Below are positions 7,954 to 16,070 of a DNA stretch of 64,000 nucleotides, piece by piece; the stretch's first letter is position 1, and every line of letters begins with the position of its first letter. Source of the stretch: Pedobacter caeni (GTDB taxonomy: Bacteria; Bacteroidota; Bacteroidia; Sphingobacteriales; Sphingobacteriaceae); contig NZ_FQUQ01000003.1 of assembly GCF_900129215.1 (NCBI RefSeq), positions 1,054,998-1,118,997 on the forward strand, read 5' to 3'. The position numbers were made by a program, and so were the translations under genes. The notes beneath the pieces are model-generated. The model was not told where the DNA came from and made no database searches. It was given only the letters and a program-made list of their open reading frames with translations.

Positions 7954-10215
7954 TTACAATTTTGCGGTCTTTAGTCTTAAACTATTGCTGACCACCGAAA
8001 CAGAGCTTAAGGCCATTGCTGCACCGGCAATCATCGGATCCAGTAAAAAACCATTGATGGGATACAATAGTCCGGCTGCAATGGGAATGCCGATGAGGTT
8101 ATAAATAAAGGCCCAGAATAAATTCTGTTTGATGGTGTTTACTGTTCTGCCTGAAAGTTTTAATGCTTTGGGTACCATGTTCAGATCAGAAGTGATCAAT
8201 GTCATCTTTGCCACATCCATTGCGATGTCAGAGCCCTTGCCCATAGCAATGCTCACATCGGCCTGTGCAAGGGCATGGCTATCGTTAATGCCGTCCCCAA
8301 CCATGGCAACAATTTTCCCTTGCGATTGTAATTCTTTTACAAAGTCTGCCTTGTCTGAAGGCATTACTTCTGCTTTATAATGTTTTAAACCTACTTGTTT
8401 AGCTACAGCGGCCGCCGTTTGCTTGTTATCTCCGGTGAGCATATAGACCTCAATCCCCCTGTTTTGTAGGGTTTCAATGGCCTCTTGCGAAGTAGACTTG
8501 ATTTTGTCGGCAATGGCAATGGCCGCCAGCCCGTTTTTTTCATCCGCAAAATAAATCACGGTTTTAGCTTCTTCCTGCCATATTTCAGCCTGAATGAGCA
8601 AGTCCTGGCTTACTGAGATCCCATATTCAGTCATTAATGCTTTGTTGCCAATAAAATACTGCTGGCCCTGCTGAACGGCTTTTATTCCTTTGCCGGTGAT
8701 GCTTTCAAAATGCGCTAAGCGAACTGTTGTTACCGATTCTTCTTTTAAACGGTTGATCACCGCTTCCGCAAGTGGATGCTCAGACTGGGCTTCCATAGCA
8801 TATAAAATCTGTTTGTTCAGGGCAAGATCTGCAGGTGTATTGTTCCAGATCATATCCGTTACCACAGGTCTGCCTTCTGTAATTGTACCGGTCTTATCCA
8901 GGATAACTGCATTTACTTTATGGCCAAGTTCCAGGCTCTCTGCGTCTTTGATCAGGATGTTGTTTTCTGCACCTTTTCCAACACCAACCATGATCGCTGT
9001 GGGGGTGGCCAATCCCAATGCGCATGGACATGCAATTACCAACACGGTAACTGAAGTGAGTAAAGCGTGAGTGAACGCTGCTTCAGCACCTACGAGCATC
9101 CATACCGTAAAAGTAAGGATGGCAATACTGATGACCACCGGGACGAATATCCCTGCAATTTTATCTACCAGTTTTTGAACCGGGGCCTTACTTCCCTGAG
9201 CTTCCTGAACCATTTTAATGATCTGAGCCAGAATGGTATCACCACCAACTTTTTCGGCTTTGAACTCAAAACTACCTTTCTGATTGATCGTACCCGCAAA
9301 CACTTTTTCTCCCTTCGATTTGGCAACAGCAACGGGTTCACCACTGATCATGCTTTCGTCCACATATGAGTTTCCTTCAGTTACTACTCCATCTACAGGT
9401 ATTTTTTCTCCTGGCTTTACCACAATGATGTTTCCAACCTGTACCTGTGAAACAGGGATTTCCTGCGTCATGCCGTCAATAATGACATTCACCGTTTTTG
9501 GCTGCATGCCCATTAATTTTTTAATGGCTGATGAGGTGTTGGATTTGGCTTTTTCTTCCAGTAATTTACCCAGGGAGATGAACGCAATAATCACCGCTGC
9601 TGCTTCGAAATAAACATGTGCATGGAGGCCCTGCTGGTGCCAGAACTCCGGATAGATGGTATTAAAAGCGCTGAACAGGAACGCAATTCCGGTACTTAAA
9701 GCAACCAGGGTGTCCATATTGGCTTTGCGGTATCTGGCTTGCCTGGCAGCATTGATAAAATAGCTGCGGCCCAAATAGAAAACTACAGGGATGGACAGCG
9801 CCATCATGATCCAGTTGCCGTAAGGAAGATCCATAAAGAACATCCCGATCACGACTATAGGGATGGAAAGAATGACCGCCCAAATGGTTCTTTTTTTCAG
9901 TTGCTGGTAATGTTTGATCTGGGCATCCTGCTGCACCTGTTGCGGATCTTCGGCATCTACAATAAGGTCATACCCGATGCCTCGAATTGCATTTTGCAAT
10001 TCCTCTGCTTTAATCGTTTCATCATATTCAGCCCAGGCAGTCTGATTGGCATAATTCACGCCTGCATTATGGACACCTTTAGCCGACTTAAGCATACTTT
10101 CCACACTTACTGCACAGGCAGCGCAGGTCATTCCCAAAACCGGGAAAGTTTTTTTTATATAACTATTTTGTGAAAGTTTTTTTTTGTGTTTTTGATCTGA
10201 AGTGACTGCTTCCAT
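7954..10215 (-). CDS. copA: Cu(I)-type P1B-1 ATPase
   Basis: The 753-residue product exports monovalent copper, or possibly silver, across the inner membrane using ATP. One N-terminal HMA domain carries GMTCAAC (Cys31 and Cys34). Eight membrane helices follow the P1B plan, with the transport motif CPC near residue 396, the phosphorylated aspartate in DKTGTITEG near residue 440, SEHPLAEAV (the nucleotide-domain HP motif) near 475, and GDGIND near 637. The CPC plus HMA combination points to Cu(I) rather than Zn(II) or Cd(II). The gene is a single transcription unit with its own promoter, operator and terminator. Confidence 0.95.
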   Translation of the reverse strand: MEAVTSDQKHKKKLSQNSYIKKTFPVLGMTCAACAVSVESMLKSAKGVHNAGVNYANQTAWAEYDETIKAEELQNAIRGIGYDLIVDAEDPQQVQQDAQIKHYQQLKKRTIWAVILSIPIVVIGMFFMDLPYGNWIMMALSIPVVFYLGRSYFINAARQARYRKANMDTLVALSTGIAFLFSAFNTIYPEFWHQQGLHAHVYFEAAAVIIAFISLGKLLEEKAKSNTSSAIKKLMGMQPKTVNVIIDGMTQEIPVSQVQVGNIIVVKPGEKIPVDGVVTEGNSYVDESMISGEPVAVAKSKGEKVFAGTINQKGSFEFKAEKVGGDTILAQIIKMVQEAQGSKAPVQKLVDKIAGIFVPVVISIAILTFTVWMLVGAEAAFTHALLTSVTVLVIACPCALGLATPTAIMVGVGKGAENNILIKDAESLELGHKVNAVILDKTGTITEGRPVVTDMIWNNTPADLALNKQILYAMEAQSEHPLAEAVINRLKEESVTTVRLAHFESITGKGIKAVQQGQQYFIGNKALMTEYGISVSQDLLIQAEIWQEEAKTVIYFADEKNGLAAIAIADKIKSTSQEAIETLQNRGIEVYMLTGDNKQTAAAVAKQVGLKHYKAEVMPSDKADFVKELQSQGKIVAMVGDGINDSHALAQADVSIAMGKGSDIAMDVAKMTLITSDLNMVPKALKLSGRTVNTIKQNLFWAFIYNLIGIPIAAGLLYPINGFLLDPMIAGAAMALSSVSVVSNSLRLKTAKL

Positions 10216-10234
10216 GTTGTTTTATTTAGTGCAA

Positions 10235-10242
10235 CAAAGCTA
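10235..10242 (-). promoter_or_regulatory. -7 box of the copA promoter
   Basis: The minus strand reads TAGCTTTG, a perfect TAnnTTTG match, ending 19 bp before the copA ATG. This implies a very short leader. It is 31 bp from the operator edge at 10266, the same offset as at the other three sites. Confidence 0.75.
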
Positions 10243-10265
10243 AAGGGGGCTGATGCCCTGGTTCT

Positions 10266-10296
10266 TATACAATTACCTGAAAGATGTATATAATTA
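10266..10296 (-). promoter_or_regulatory. Direct-repeat operator before copA (site 2 of 4)
   Basis: On the plus strand, TATACAATTA (10266-10275) and TATATAATTA (10287-10296) start 21 bp apart. The site occupies the short gap between the stop of the first regulator gene and copA. Its near half lies where a class II activator would sit, directly upstream of the -7 region. Confidence 0.7.
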
Positions 10297-10301
10297 TAAG
10301 G

Positions 10302-10919
10302 TTACTCTGCCTGGTCTTTCGGCTTTAGATTTTTCTGCTTCAGGCTTTTCTGCATGATGACCAGCTTGTCCTGCCTTATTTTTTTATAATAAGCAAAATC
10401 GAAGCCCGTATGTTTCTTTAACTGCCTCGAAAGGTAAGCCACGCTACTATAACCCAGTGTGTTGGCGATATCTGTTAACGATTTATCCGTATAGACTAAA
10501 AGACCTTTTACTTCCTCAATTTTCTTTTGGATGATATACTGTTCCAGGGTATCACCTTGTGTAAGGGAAAATATGGCGCTTAGTGAATCATAGTCCTTAT
10601 TTAATTCCTCGCTGATCAGCTTTGAGAATTTAACAGGCTCTCCGGTGTCAGATTGTTCGGCGATACCGCGTTCGACCGTAAGTTTAATCTGACCAATCAA
10701 TTGCTCATTCTTATCGTGCAACAGATCGAATCCATTTTTTTGTAAAACCACTTTTAAGGTTTGTTCATCAACAGGAGTTTTGCTATTCTCTTTTAAGATT
10801 ACTTCTCCCAAATTTATACTTGAAATATCTAAACCGAGTTTGAATAGTTCATCGCTGATTACAGTAATGCAGCGGTTACAAACCATTCCTTTAATTAGTA
10901 GTGTATTGTTCTTTTTCAT
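10302..10919 (-). CDS. HMA-like/AraC-type regulator (first paralogue)
   Basis: The 205-residue protein starts at the ATG at 10917-10919; an in-frame ATG at 10941-10943 would add eight residues. Its N-terminus (about residues 1-70) looks like a heavy-metal-associated domain with the ligand motif GMVCNRC. A linker follows, then a C-terminal AraC/XylS DNA-binding domain of two helix-turn-helices, including LTDIANTLGYSSVAYLSRQ. The inferred role is sensing Cu(I) or a similar soft metal and activating the local export genes. It shares its layout with the next gene upstream, so the pair arose by duplication. The architecture is seen directly; metal binding and target are inferred. Confidence 0.8.
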   Translation of the reverse strand: MKKNNTLLIKGMVCNRCITVISDELFKLGLDISSINLGEVILKENSKTPVDEQTLKVVLQKNGFDLLHDKNEQLIGQIKLTVERGIAEQSDTGEPVKFSKLISEELNKDYDSLSAIFSLTQGDTLEQYIIQKKIEEVKGLLVYTDKSLTDIANTLGYSSVAYLSRQLKKHTGFDFAYYKKIRQDKLVIMQKSLKQKNLKPKDQAE

Positions 10920-10957
10920 TGGAATATATTTGTTTTTTATCACAAAGAATTTATACT

Positions 10958-10965
10958 CAAAAATA
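10958..10965 (-). promoter_or_regulatory. -7 box of the first regulator gene
   Basis: The minus strand reads TATTTTTG, a perfect TAnnTTTG match, at the conserved 31-bp offset from the operator edge at 10989. Confidence 0.7.
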
Positions 10966-10988
10966 AACTGGAATGCTAAATTTGGGGT

Positions 10989-11019
10989 TACACTATTCGG
11001 GGAAACATGTATAGAATTT
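10989..11019 (-). promoter_or_regulatory. Direct-repeat operator before the first regulator (site 3 of 4)
   Basis: On the plus strand the half-sites are TACACTATTC (10989-10998) and TATAGAATTT (11010-11019), again 21 bp apart. The spacer ends in GAAACATG, close to GAAAGATG at the copA site. The far half overlaps the stop codon of the upstream regulator gene. It suggests auto-regulation. Confidence 0.6.
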
Positions 11020-11581
11020 ACAACTGGTCTAATGGCTTGCGGGCATTTTCTTTTATACTTTTAAAATGCGTAGGGGTAAAGCCTGTGGCTTTTTTGAACT
11101 GAGTGGAAAGGTACTGGACGCTACTGTAACCTAGTCTATGAGCAATCTCACTCAGTGTAAGTTCATTGTACGCTAAAAATTCCTTGGCTCTTTCTACACG
11201 CTGAAGAATAATATATTGTTCAATTGTAATGCCTTCAATAGTTGAAAAAAGCGAGCTGATGTAATTGTAATCTATACTGAGTTTTTGCTGGATCAGGTAG
11301 GATAATTTAATGGTTAAATCTATTTTGTCAGCCCCATGAACAGTTTCAATGACGAGGTTCTTGACCTTTTCTACCAGCACCATTTTACGGTCATCCAATA
11401 GCTCAAACCCATTTTCTGACAACCAGTTTCTTAAATAACTCATCTGCTCAATACTGAGATCCTCTTCTAATTCAACTTCTCCCAGCTGTATCCGGACAGG
11501 TTGTATATCCATCTTTTCAAATCCTTGTTTTATAACAATGATGCACCTGTGACATACCATATTCTTGATGGAAACTTTCAT
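11018..11581 (-). CDS. HMA-like/AraC-type regulator (second paralogue)
   Basis: This 187-residue paralogue of the neighbouring regulator begins MKVSIKNMVCHRC, so the CxxC pair lies at residues 10 and 13, in an HMA-like fold followed by a conserved LGEV strand. The C-terminal half is an AraC-type domain (LSEIAHRLGYSSVQYLSTQ). A 73-bp gap with its own operator and -7 box precedes the downstream regulator. The two proteins differ around the CxxC (CNRC against CHRC), which could tune metal choice or affinity. No periplasmic signal or membrane helix is present, so it acts in the cytoplasm. Confidence 0.8.
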   Translation of the reverse strand: MKVSIKNMVCHRCIIVIKQGFEKMDIQPVRIQLGEVELEEDLSIEQMSYLRNWLSENGFELLDDRKMVLVEKVKNLVIETVHGADKIDLTIKLSYLIQQKLSIDYNYISSLFSTIEGITIEQYIILQRVERAKEFLAYNELTLSEIAHRLGYSSVQYLSTQFKKATGFTPTHFKSIKENARKPLDQL

Positions 11582-11685
11582 TTAAAAGCCTGCTGAAATG
11601 CTGAATTGGTCATTAAATACTTATGATTTGATGCAATGAGATCTTTATACCCTGAGTCATAGATCTTCTTGTCAAAACCTTAACG

Positions 11686-11693
11686 CAAACGTA
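11686..11693 (-). promoter_or_regulatory. -7 box of the second regulator gene
   Basis: The minus strand reads TACGTTTG, a perfect TAnnTTTG match, 31 bp from the operator edge at 11717. It predicts a leader of roughly 100 bases before the ATG at 11581, longer than at the other three promoters. Confidence 0.7.
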
Positions 11694-11716
11694 GCGCTCT
11701 TAAGCTGTTCGAAAAC

Positions 11717-11747
11717 TATATAATTACAGGAAAAACTTATATAATTT
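11717..11747 (-). promoter_or_regulatory. Direct-repeat operator before the second regulator (site 4 of 4)
   Basis: On the plus strand the half-sites are TATATAATTA (11717-11726) and TATATAATTT (11738-11747), 21 bp apart. This is the closest pair to the shared consensus TATAnAATT. It lies well away from any coding sequence, so codon constraint cannot explain the match. Confidence 0.7.
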
Positions 11748-12031
11748 CGTTCTCGTCCACTAGGCTGTATAGATGTATTGCAGGCACTCTGAAGATCAAT
11801 AGAAGACCCAAATAACAGTTGAGGACCTGGATATATTTAACAACTGGCAAAAGGGCCATAAAATGGCTTACTAACAGGAATTCTCAACTATCCAGAAATC
11901 AAAAAAAAGAACTTGTGGATTGTATAATGGAGAAAATTGATGTTTCCTTGTACTTTGTGAAGAAAATAAAGCGTATTTTTATAAAGAAGAATTACTAAAT
12001 AGGAAAGCAATATTCATAAAATTAATACGAT

Positions 12032-15022
12032 TTGATTAAGGGCACTCACAATGTCGTTTCCGATAAGATTGAATTATTGGAGTCGATGTCTTACTCTATG
12101 CTGTATACGTTGGAGGCAAGAGCTTTAGCGACCTTGTTTTATCCTGAGTTTGAGTTCTCTGACCCTTATTCTGTAGCCATAAAAAAAGAGATTAACGTCG
12201 CTATTCCAATTGATAAAACGGATAGAGATTTTATCTTTTCCATTACAGAAAGGGCCAAGATATTTGATCAGGTAACCAGAACTTTTTTAAGGCAAAGCCC
12301 GGAGGCAACTGTGCTGAGTTTAGGTTGTGGACTCTGTTCCCGTGCGAACCGGCTACAGCATGATACAAAAGAAACCAAATGGATTAATATTGACTTAAAG
12401 CATGTTATTGAGATTCGAAATGTGCTTTATGCTGAAGATCCGAATATCAGCAATAAAGTTTGCGATGATATCGAAAATGCAAATTGGCTTGACGAACTGG
12501 AGTGTGATGAGGATCGGCCGGTATTCCTGATTATGGAAGGGGTATCTCCCTATTTAACCCAGGATAAGCTTGAAAAATTACTTTATAATATAGGGCAGAA
12601 GCTGAGATCGAAAACTACAAAAGTGAAGATCTTATTTGATTATTGCCATCCGGATTATTCCTACGATGGAACCATTATTAACAGCAGAAGTGTTAAGAAG
12701 GTAGATTTTCAGGCGGGGTTTAAGAATGCCAGTGCAATTACTGCTGTTGTTGCCGGAAGCAAAATAATAGGTAGTTATAATACTTTAGCAGGCAATTCTA
12801 TCGCTTATGCAAATGCTGAAGCTGATTTTAAAAGTCAGAATAACGGGGAGACACCTTATGAAATCACCTTACTGGCTTTTGGGGAGGAAGATGAAAGGAC
12901 GGATTTTTATTATTTTGATAAACCCCTATTTTGGAATAAAAGATACACCCGGCAGGCAGCAGCCGGTGGCAATTATCTTTTTCTGGCCGAAACAGATCAT
13001 TTTATATGTTCACAACAGGAGTATGATCTGGTGGTTTCTTTTTTGTCAGGCAGGAATAAACTTTATAGCAATATACAGGAAGAGGTTTCAGCTGTGTATG
13101 GTGTGAATTTGTTTCTGGAAGCCGGAGTGTTGCTGGAAGAAGAACCGGATGAAGTTCTTCTATTGTCTGATTTCTCCTCAAATCCCAAAGAAATTTCAGT
13201 TGGAGTGCATCAGCTGTTATTGTTTACTGAGGTTCAGGAAACAACGTTGTTAGTGGATTTTATTAAAGAAATCTCAGCAGGTATTCCAACACTTTTTGTG
13301 TTTACAGATGACCCTCTGGATCCTCGTTTGAATAGGGTAGAGGAGTTTTTTTTAAATCAAATGAAGCAATGGGTGCTCATTAAGCTGAGTGGTGAACAAA
13401 TGCTGCTGGGACCTGTATTCTTTGCCTCAACTTCGAAAACGATAGGTTATAACTGTCTTTCCATACAGCTCTGGAGAAATCAACCTGTTCGTAAATGGGG
13501 CAGTAAAGACCCGGCTATACCGATGGTAATTCCTGTTGTCTTTTCTATTGATCAGTTTCTTAAATACAGGACTGTTCTTGCTAACTTATTAAATGAAATG
13601 TTAGCTGGAAGGCCCTCTGTAATGATGGCTATGGATGTCATGACTGCAAAAATAGAAGCGCATCCGGTCAGCCCTCAATGCAAGGGTATGGCGTGTGATC
13701 AGTATGTGCCGGTCGGGAACAAGCAGTCGGCTTTTGTTTTTAACTCAAGGCCTAAGATAAACACAAATGATGGTGGCTATCGTACCATTGCTCCTGAACA
13801 GACCCTGAAAAATCTGGAATCTGTTATAAGTGCTGTAACCGGAATTGTACATCCGGTTAATTGTCTGACTGGAGATGATGCTGCGCTTAATATTTATTCA
13901 ACAGTTTTTTCAAAAGTTCCTCAGAAGGAGGGCTTATTAACAAGTGACGACTTTATTCAGTATTCTTTAGGAAAAGGAATTTCAAAGGAACAATCAAAAG
14001 TAAGTGCCTTATCGGAAGCGATAGAAAGATACAACGCAATGTATGATGGTACAGAGGAATGTGTATCGGGTAAGGGAGAACAACTGGATGCAAAAGCGTT
14101 TTTTCCAGAACAGTTAAAGCGTTATAGCCAACATCAGTTGGAGCGGTTTGCCAAGGATTTAAATGGCAGGCAAGCGGTTAAAGAAATGGCCAGAGACATG
14201 GTATTACACTGGACACCTGCCTATTCTTTATTGAATCAGAAAAAAGCATATTTCCCATTTACCTTTTGTTATAGCAATACACCCTATCGGGATGAGGTTT
14301 ATATGCGTTTTGATTCCAATGGATGTGCGGCTGGGAATACGCTTGAAGAAGCTGTTCTGCAAGGGTTCTTAGAGCTGATAGAACGGGATGCAGTAGCGAT
14401 ATGGTGGTACAACCGTATTTCCAGGCCATCGGTTTGCATAGATGGTCTGAACCCGGATGTGCTGGGTAAAATCAGAAATGCGCTTGATGAAAATTGGAAC
14501 TATTGGATATTGGATCTGACCCATGATTTTGAAATTCCTGTGGTGGTGGCTGTTGGAAAGAATAAAATAAGCGCTGAATTCCGGCTGGGCTTTGGTGCTC
14601 ATCCGGAGATGGCTATTGCCTGTACGAGAGCGTTAACGGAGTTGTACCAGATTATTGTGATTAACAACGGGCATAAAACAGCTTTTAAGTTCAATAAAAT
14701 AGAAGATCAGCCATTTTTATATCCTGCAGTAGCGATCAAGCCTAAAGTGTTTAAAGATGATGACATTGCGATCTGCCCTGACATTAAGGAGGATATAGAA
14801 TATTGTATGAGGCAAACGGCTGGATTGGGATTTGATCTTTTTGTGGTCAACACGACAAGGCCAGCTACACCTTTGTATACCGTCAAAGTGATTATTCCGG
14901 GTTTGGTTTTTATCTGGCCGGAACTTGGTAACAGCCGGCTGTTTGAGCTTCCGGTAAAGCTCTCCTGGCAAACAGTGAAATTAGTAGAATCAGAATTAAA
15001 TCAACAAGAACTATTTCTTTAA
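12032..15022 (+). CDS. Methyltransferase - E1-like - YcaO fusion, RiPP (TOMM-type) maturase
   Basis: The 996-residue product has three parts. Residues about 10-300 form a leucine-carboxyl-methyltransferase-like SAM domain (VLSLGCGLCSR near 95, EGVSPYL near 167). About 310-560 match the SagC/cyclodehydratase partner that binds leader peptides (LFVFTDDPLDPRL, then LLGPVF). From GGYRTIAPE near 580 a SagD-type YcaO domain follows, with ATP-site motifs SALSEAIER (near 658), LELIERDA (near 780) and RALTEL (near 865). YcaO enzymes phosphorylate amide backbones to form azolines or related groups. The zinc cysteines of the partner domain are incomplete, and the C-terminus lacks a PxPxP motif. The TTG at 12032 is the first possible start; ATG 12086 would trim 18 residues. 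No flavin dehydrogenase is adjacent. Confidence 0.85.
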   Translation: MIKGTHNVVSDKIELLESMSYSMLYTLEARALATLFYPEFEFSDPYSVAIKKEINVAIPIDKTDRDFIFSITERAKIFDQVTRTFLRQSPEATVLSLGCGLCSRANRLQHDTKETKWINIDLKHVIEIRNVLYAEDPNISNKVCDDIENANWLDELECDEDRPVFLIMEGVSPYLTQDKLEKLLYNIGQKLRSKTTKVKILFDYCHPDYSYDGTIINSRSVKKVDFQAGFKNASAITAVVAGSKIIGSYNTLAGNSIAYANAEADFKSQNNGETPYEITLLAFGEEDERTDFYYFDKPLFWNKRYTRQAAAGGNYLFLAETDHFICSQQEYDLVVSFLSGRNKLYSNIQEEVSAVYGVNLFLEAGVLLEEEPDEVLLLSDFSSNPKEISVGVHQLLLFTEVQETTLLVDFIKEISAGIPTLFVFTDDPLDPRLNRVEEFFLNQMKQWVLIKLSGEQMLLGPVFFASTSKTIGYNCLSIQLWRNQPVRKWGSKDPAIPMVIPVVFSIDQFLKYRTVLANLLNEMLAGRPSVMMAMDVMTAKIEAHPVSPQCKGMACDQYVPVGNKQSAFVFNSRPKINTNDGGYRTIAPEQTLKNLESVISAVTGIVHPVNCLTGDDAALNIYSTVFSKVPQKEGLLTSDDFIQYSLGKGISKEQSKVSALSEAIERYNAMYDGTEECVSGKGEQLDAKAFFPEQLKRYSQHQLERFAKDLNGRQAVKEMARDMVLHWTPAYSLLNQKKAYFPFTFCYSNTPYRDEVYMRFDSNGCAAGNTLEEAVLQGFLELIERDAVAIWWYNRISRPSVCIDGLNPDVLGKIRNALDENWNYWILDLTHDFEIPVVVAVGKNKISAEFRLGFGAHPEMAIACTRALTELYQIIVINNGHKTAFKFNKIEDQPFLYPAVAIKPKVFKDDDIAICPDIKEDIEYCMRQTAGLGFDLFVVNTTRPATPLYTVKVIIPGLVFIWPELGNSRLFELPVKLSWQTVKLVESELNQQELFL

Positions 15023-15036
15023 CATAAAAAAAAACA

Positions 15037-15957
15037 ATGAACTTAACTTCCGAATTAATGGCTTTTCGTACAGCCTATCTGCAATGTATTGCCCGTGGCT
15101 GGAAAGATGAGGATTTTTTGAAAGAAATCATCAGCATACCAAATCTTAAGTGGATTAACGTCCTTGACAATGTGGTTTTTAAATCATTTCTTCCAAAAGA
15201 GCAGAAGCTGAATTGGAGAGCAAATGTGTTTATCATTGAAAATGTAGAAAAGGATAAAGACCTCCTGCCAATGCCGGTATCTGTGTATGCTCCTTATGAC
15301 CCGAATTCGAATAATGGCTGGTTAGGTGGATCTGATCTTTTTGTTATAAAAATTCCAACTGCCCCTGAGGATGTTGCTGAGCGAGCAGAAGCCTTGTCTG
15401 TTTACTATTCGCTTTTTACCTCTTTATTTGGTAATGGATACGAAGTTACAGATACTGCAGGCGCGATTCCTTGTGCTCATGGGGGTGTTGAAGAGATTAT
15501 GGCCACAAACTATAAAACCTTCAGTTTGAATAAAGCCGATTTCAACGCGGCAATAGAGAACAATATTCAGAACGACTTGGGCAGTGGTAGCAATGAGTCC
15601 TTTTTTGGATTTGGTGCTATTGTAATGAGTATTATTTCGTTCTGCTGGATGAATCCCGGATATCTGGAATATATTACAGAAAAGAACAGAACGATTACTC
15701 CTGTTGGAACTGAAGGTTCAATACTTAGAGATGAATTTATCTCGTTTAAAAATCCATGGGCATTTAACATCCGGTTTGAAAAAGCGGAAGAAGGAAATTC
15801 TACCTGGAACACGGAAAGCGGAACCTGGGAGAAAGTTGAAGTAAATGATATTTTCCTGCAATTTCCAGCGAAACCTAATCCTGAGAATCATTCCAATGCG
15901 CGTGCCTTATCGAGGTACAATAATACAGGTCCTGCCTATCCTTTGACCTGCCCATAG
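15037..15957 (+). CDS. Protein with NHLP-like leader region, candidate RiPP substrate
   Basis: The 306-residue product begins 14 bp after the YcaO fusion. Residues 1-80 resemble nitrile-hydratase-alpha-like leaders of the NHLP/BMA_0021 type: an FRxAYxxxIARGWKDEDF helix, a short Ile/Pro-containing turn, then a VFIIEN strand ending at LPMP. The remaining 220 residues are unusual for a core peptide: long, rich in Asn, Ser, Thr and aromatics, with only four Cys, one of them the next-to-last residue (LTCP). It could be a large modified precursor, a leader-bearing partner or a self-protection factor. Its place and leader-like start favour a substrate of the fusion protein. No signal peptide is present. 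Confidence 0.6.
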   Translation: MNLTSELMAFRTAYLQCIARGWKDEDFLKEIISIPNLKWINVLDNVVFKSFLPKEQKLNWRANVFIIENVEKDKDLLPMPVSVYAPYDPNSNNGWLGGSDLFVIKIPTAPEDVAERAEALSVYYSLFTSLFGNGYEVTDTAGAIPCAHGGVEEIMATNYKTFSLNKADFNAAIENNIQNDLGSGSNESFFGFGAIVMSIISFCWMNPGYLEYITEKNRTITPVGTEGSILRDEFISFKNPWAFNIRFEKAEEGNSTWNTESGTWEKVEVNDIFLQFPAKPNPENHSNARALSRYNNTGPAYPLTCP

Positions 15958-15983
15958 ACAGGGCTTATTGAGGAGGTTTTATG

Positions 15984-16029
15984 ATCCCGGGTGTGTAGAT
16001 ATAGTGATTTCTATACACCCGGGATTTTT
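15984..16029 (+). terminator. Strong terminator of the YcaO operon
   Basis: The arms 15984-15999 (ATCCCGGGTGTGTAGA) and 16010-16025 (TCTATACACCCGGGAT) pair over 16 bp with one G-T type mismatch around a 10-base loop, and a T-run follows. It ends the two-gene operon. Confidence 0.92.
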
Positions 16030-16070
16030 CGTTGTTGTGTAAATACATCTGCGTTGAGGGGGTGACGAAC

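Larger units (their letters stand above)
11582..12031. other. 450-bp divergent intergenic region
   Basis: This region lies between the second regulator (minus) and the YcaO fusion gene (plus). It holds operator site 4 and its -7 box for the minus-strand gene. On the YcaO side the only promoter-like sequence noticed is TTGTACTTTG near 11948-11957, one base short of the TAnnTTTG spacing. No open reading frame or RNA gene was recognised. Confidence 0.6.

Noticed and set aside
11948..11957. Promoter of the YcaO operon (TTGTACTTTG)
   Set aside because: One base short of the TAnnTTTG spacing and no -33 partner; too weak to call.
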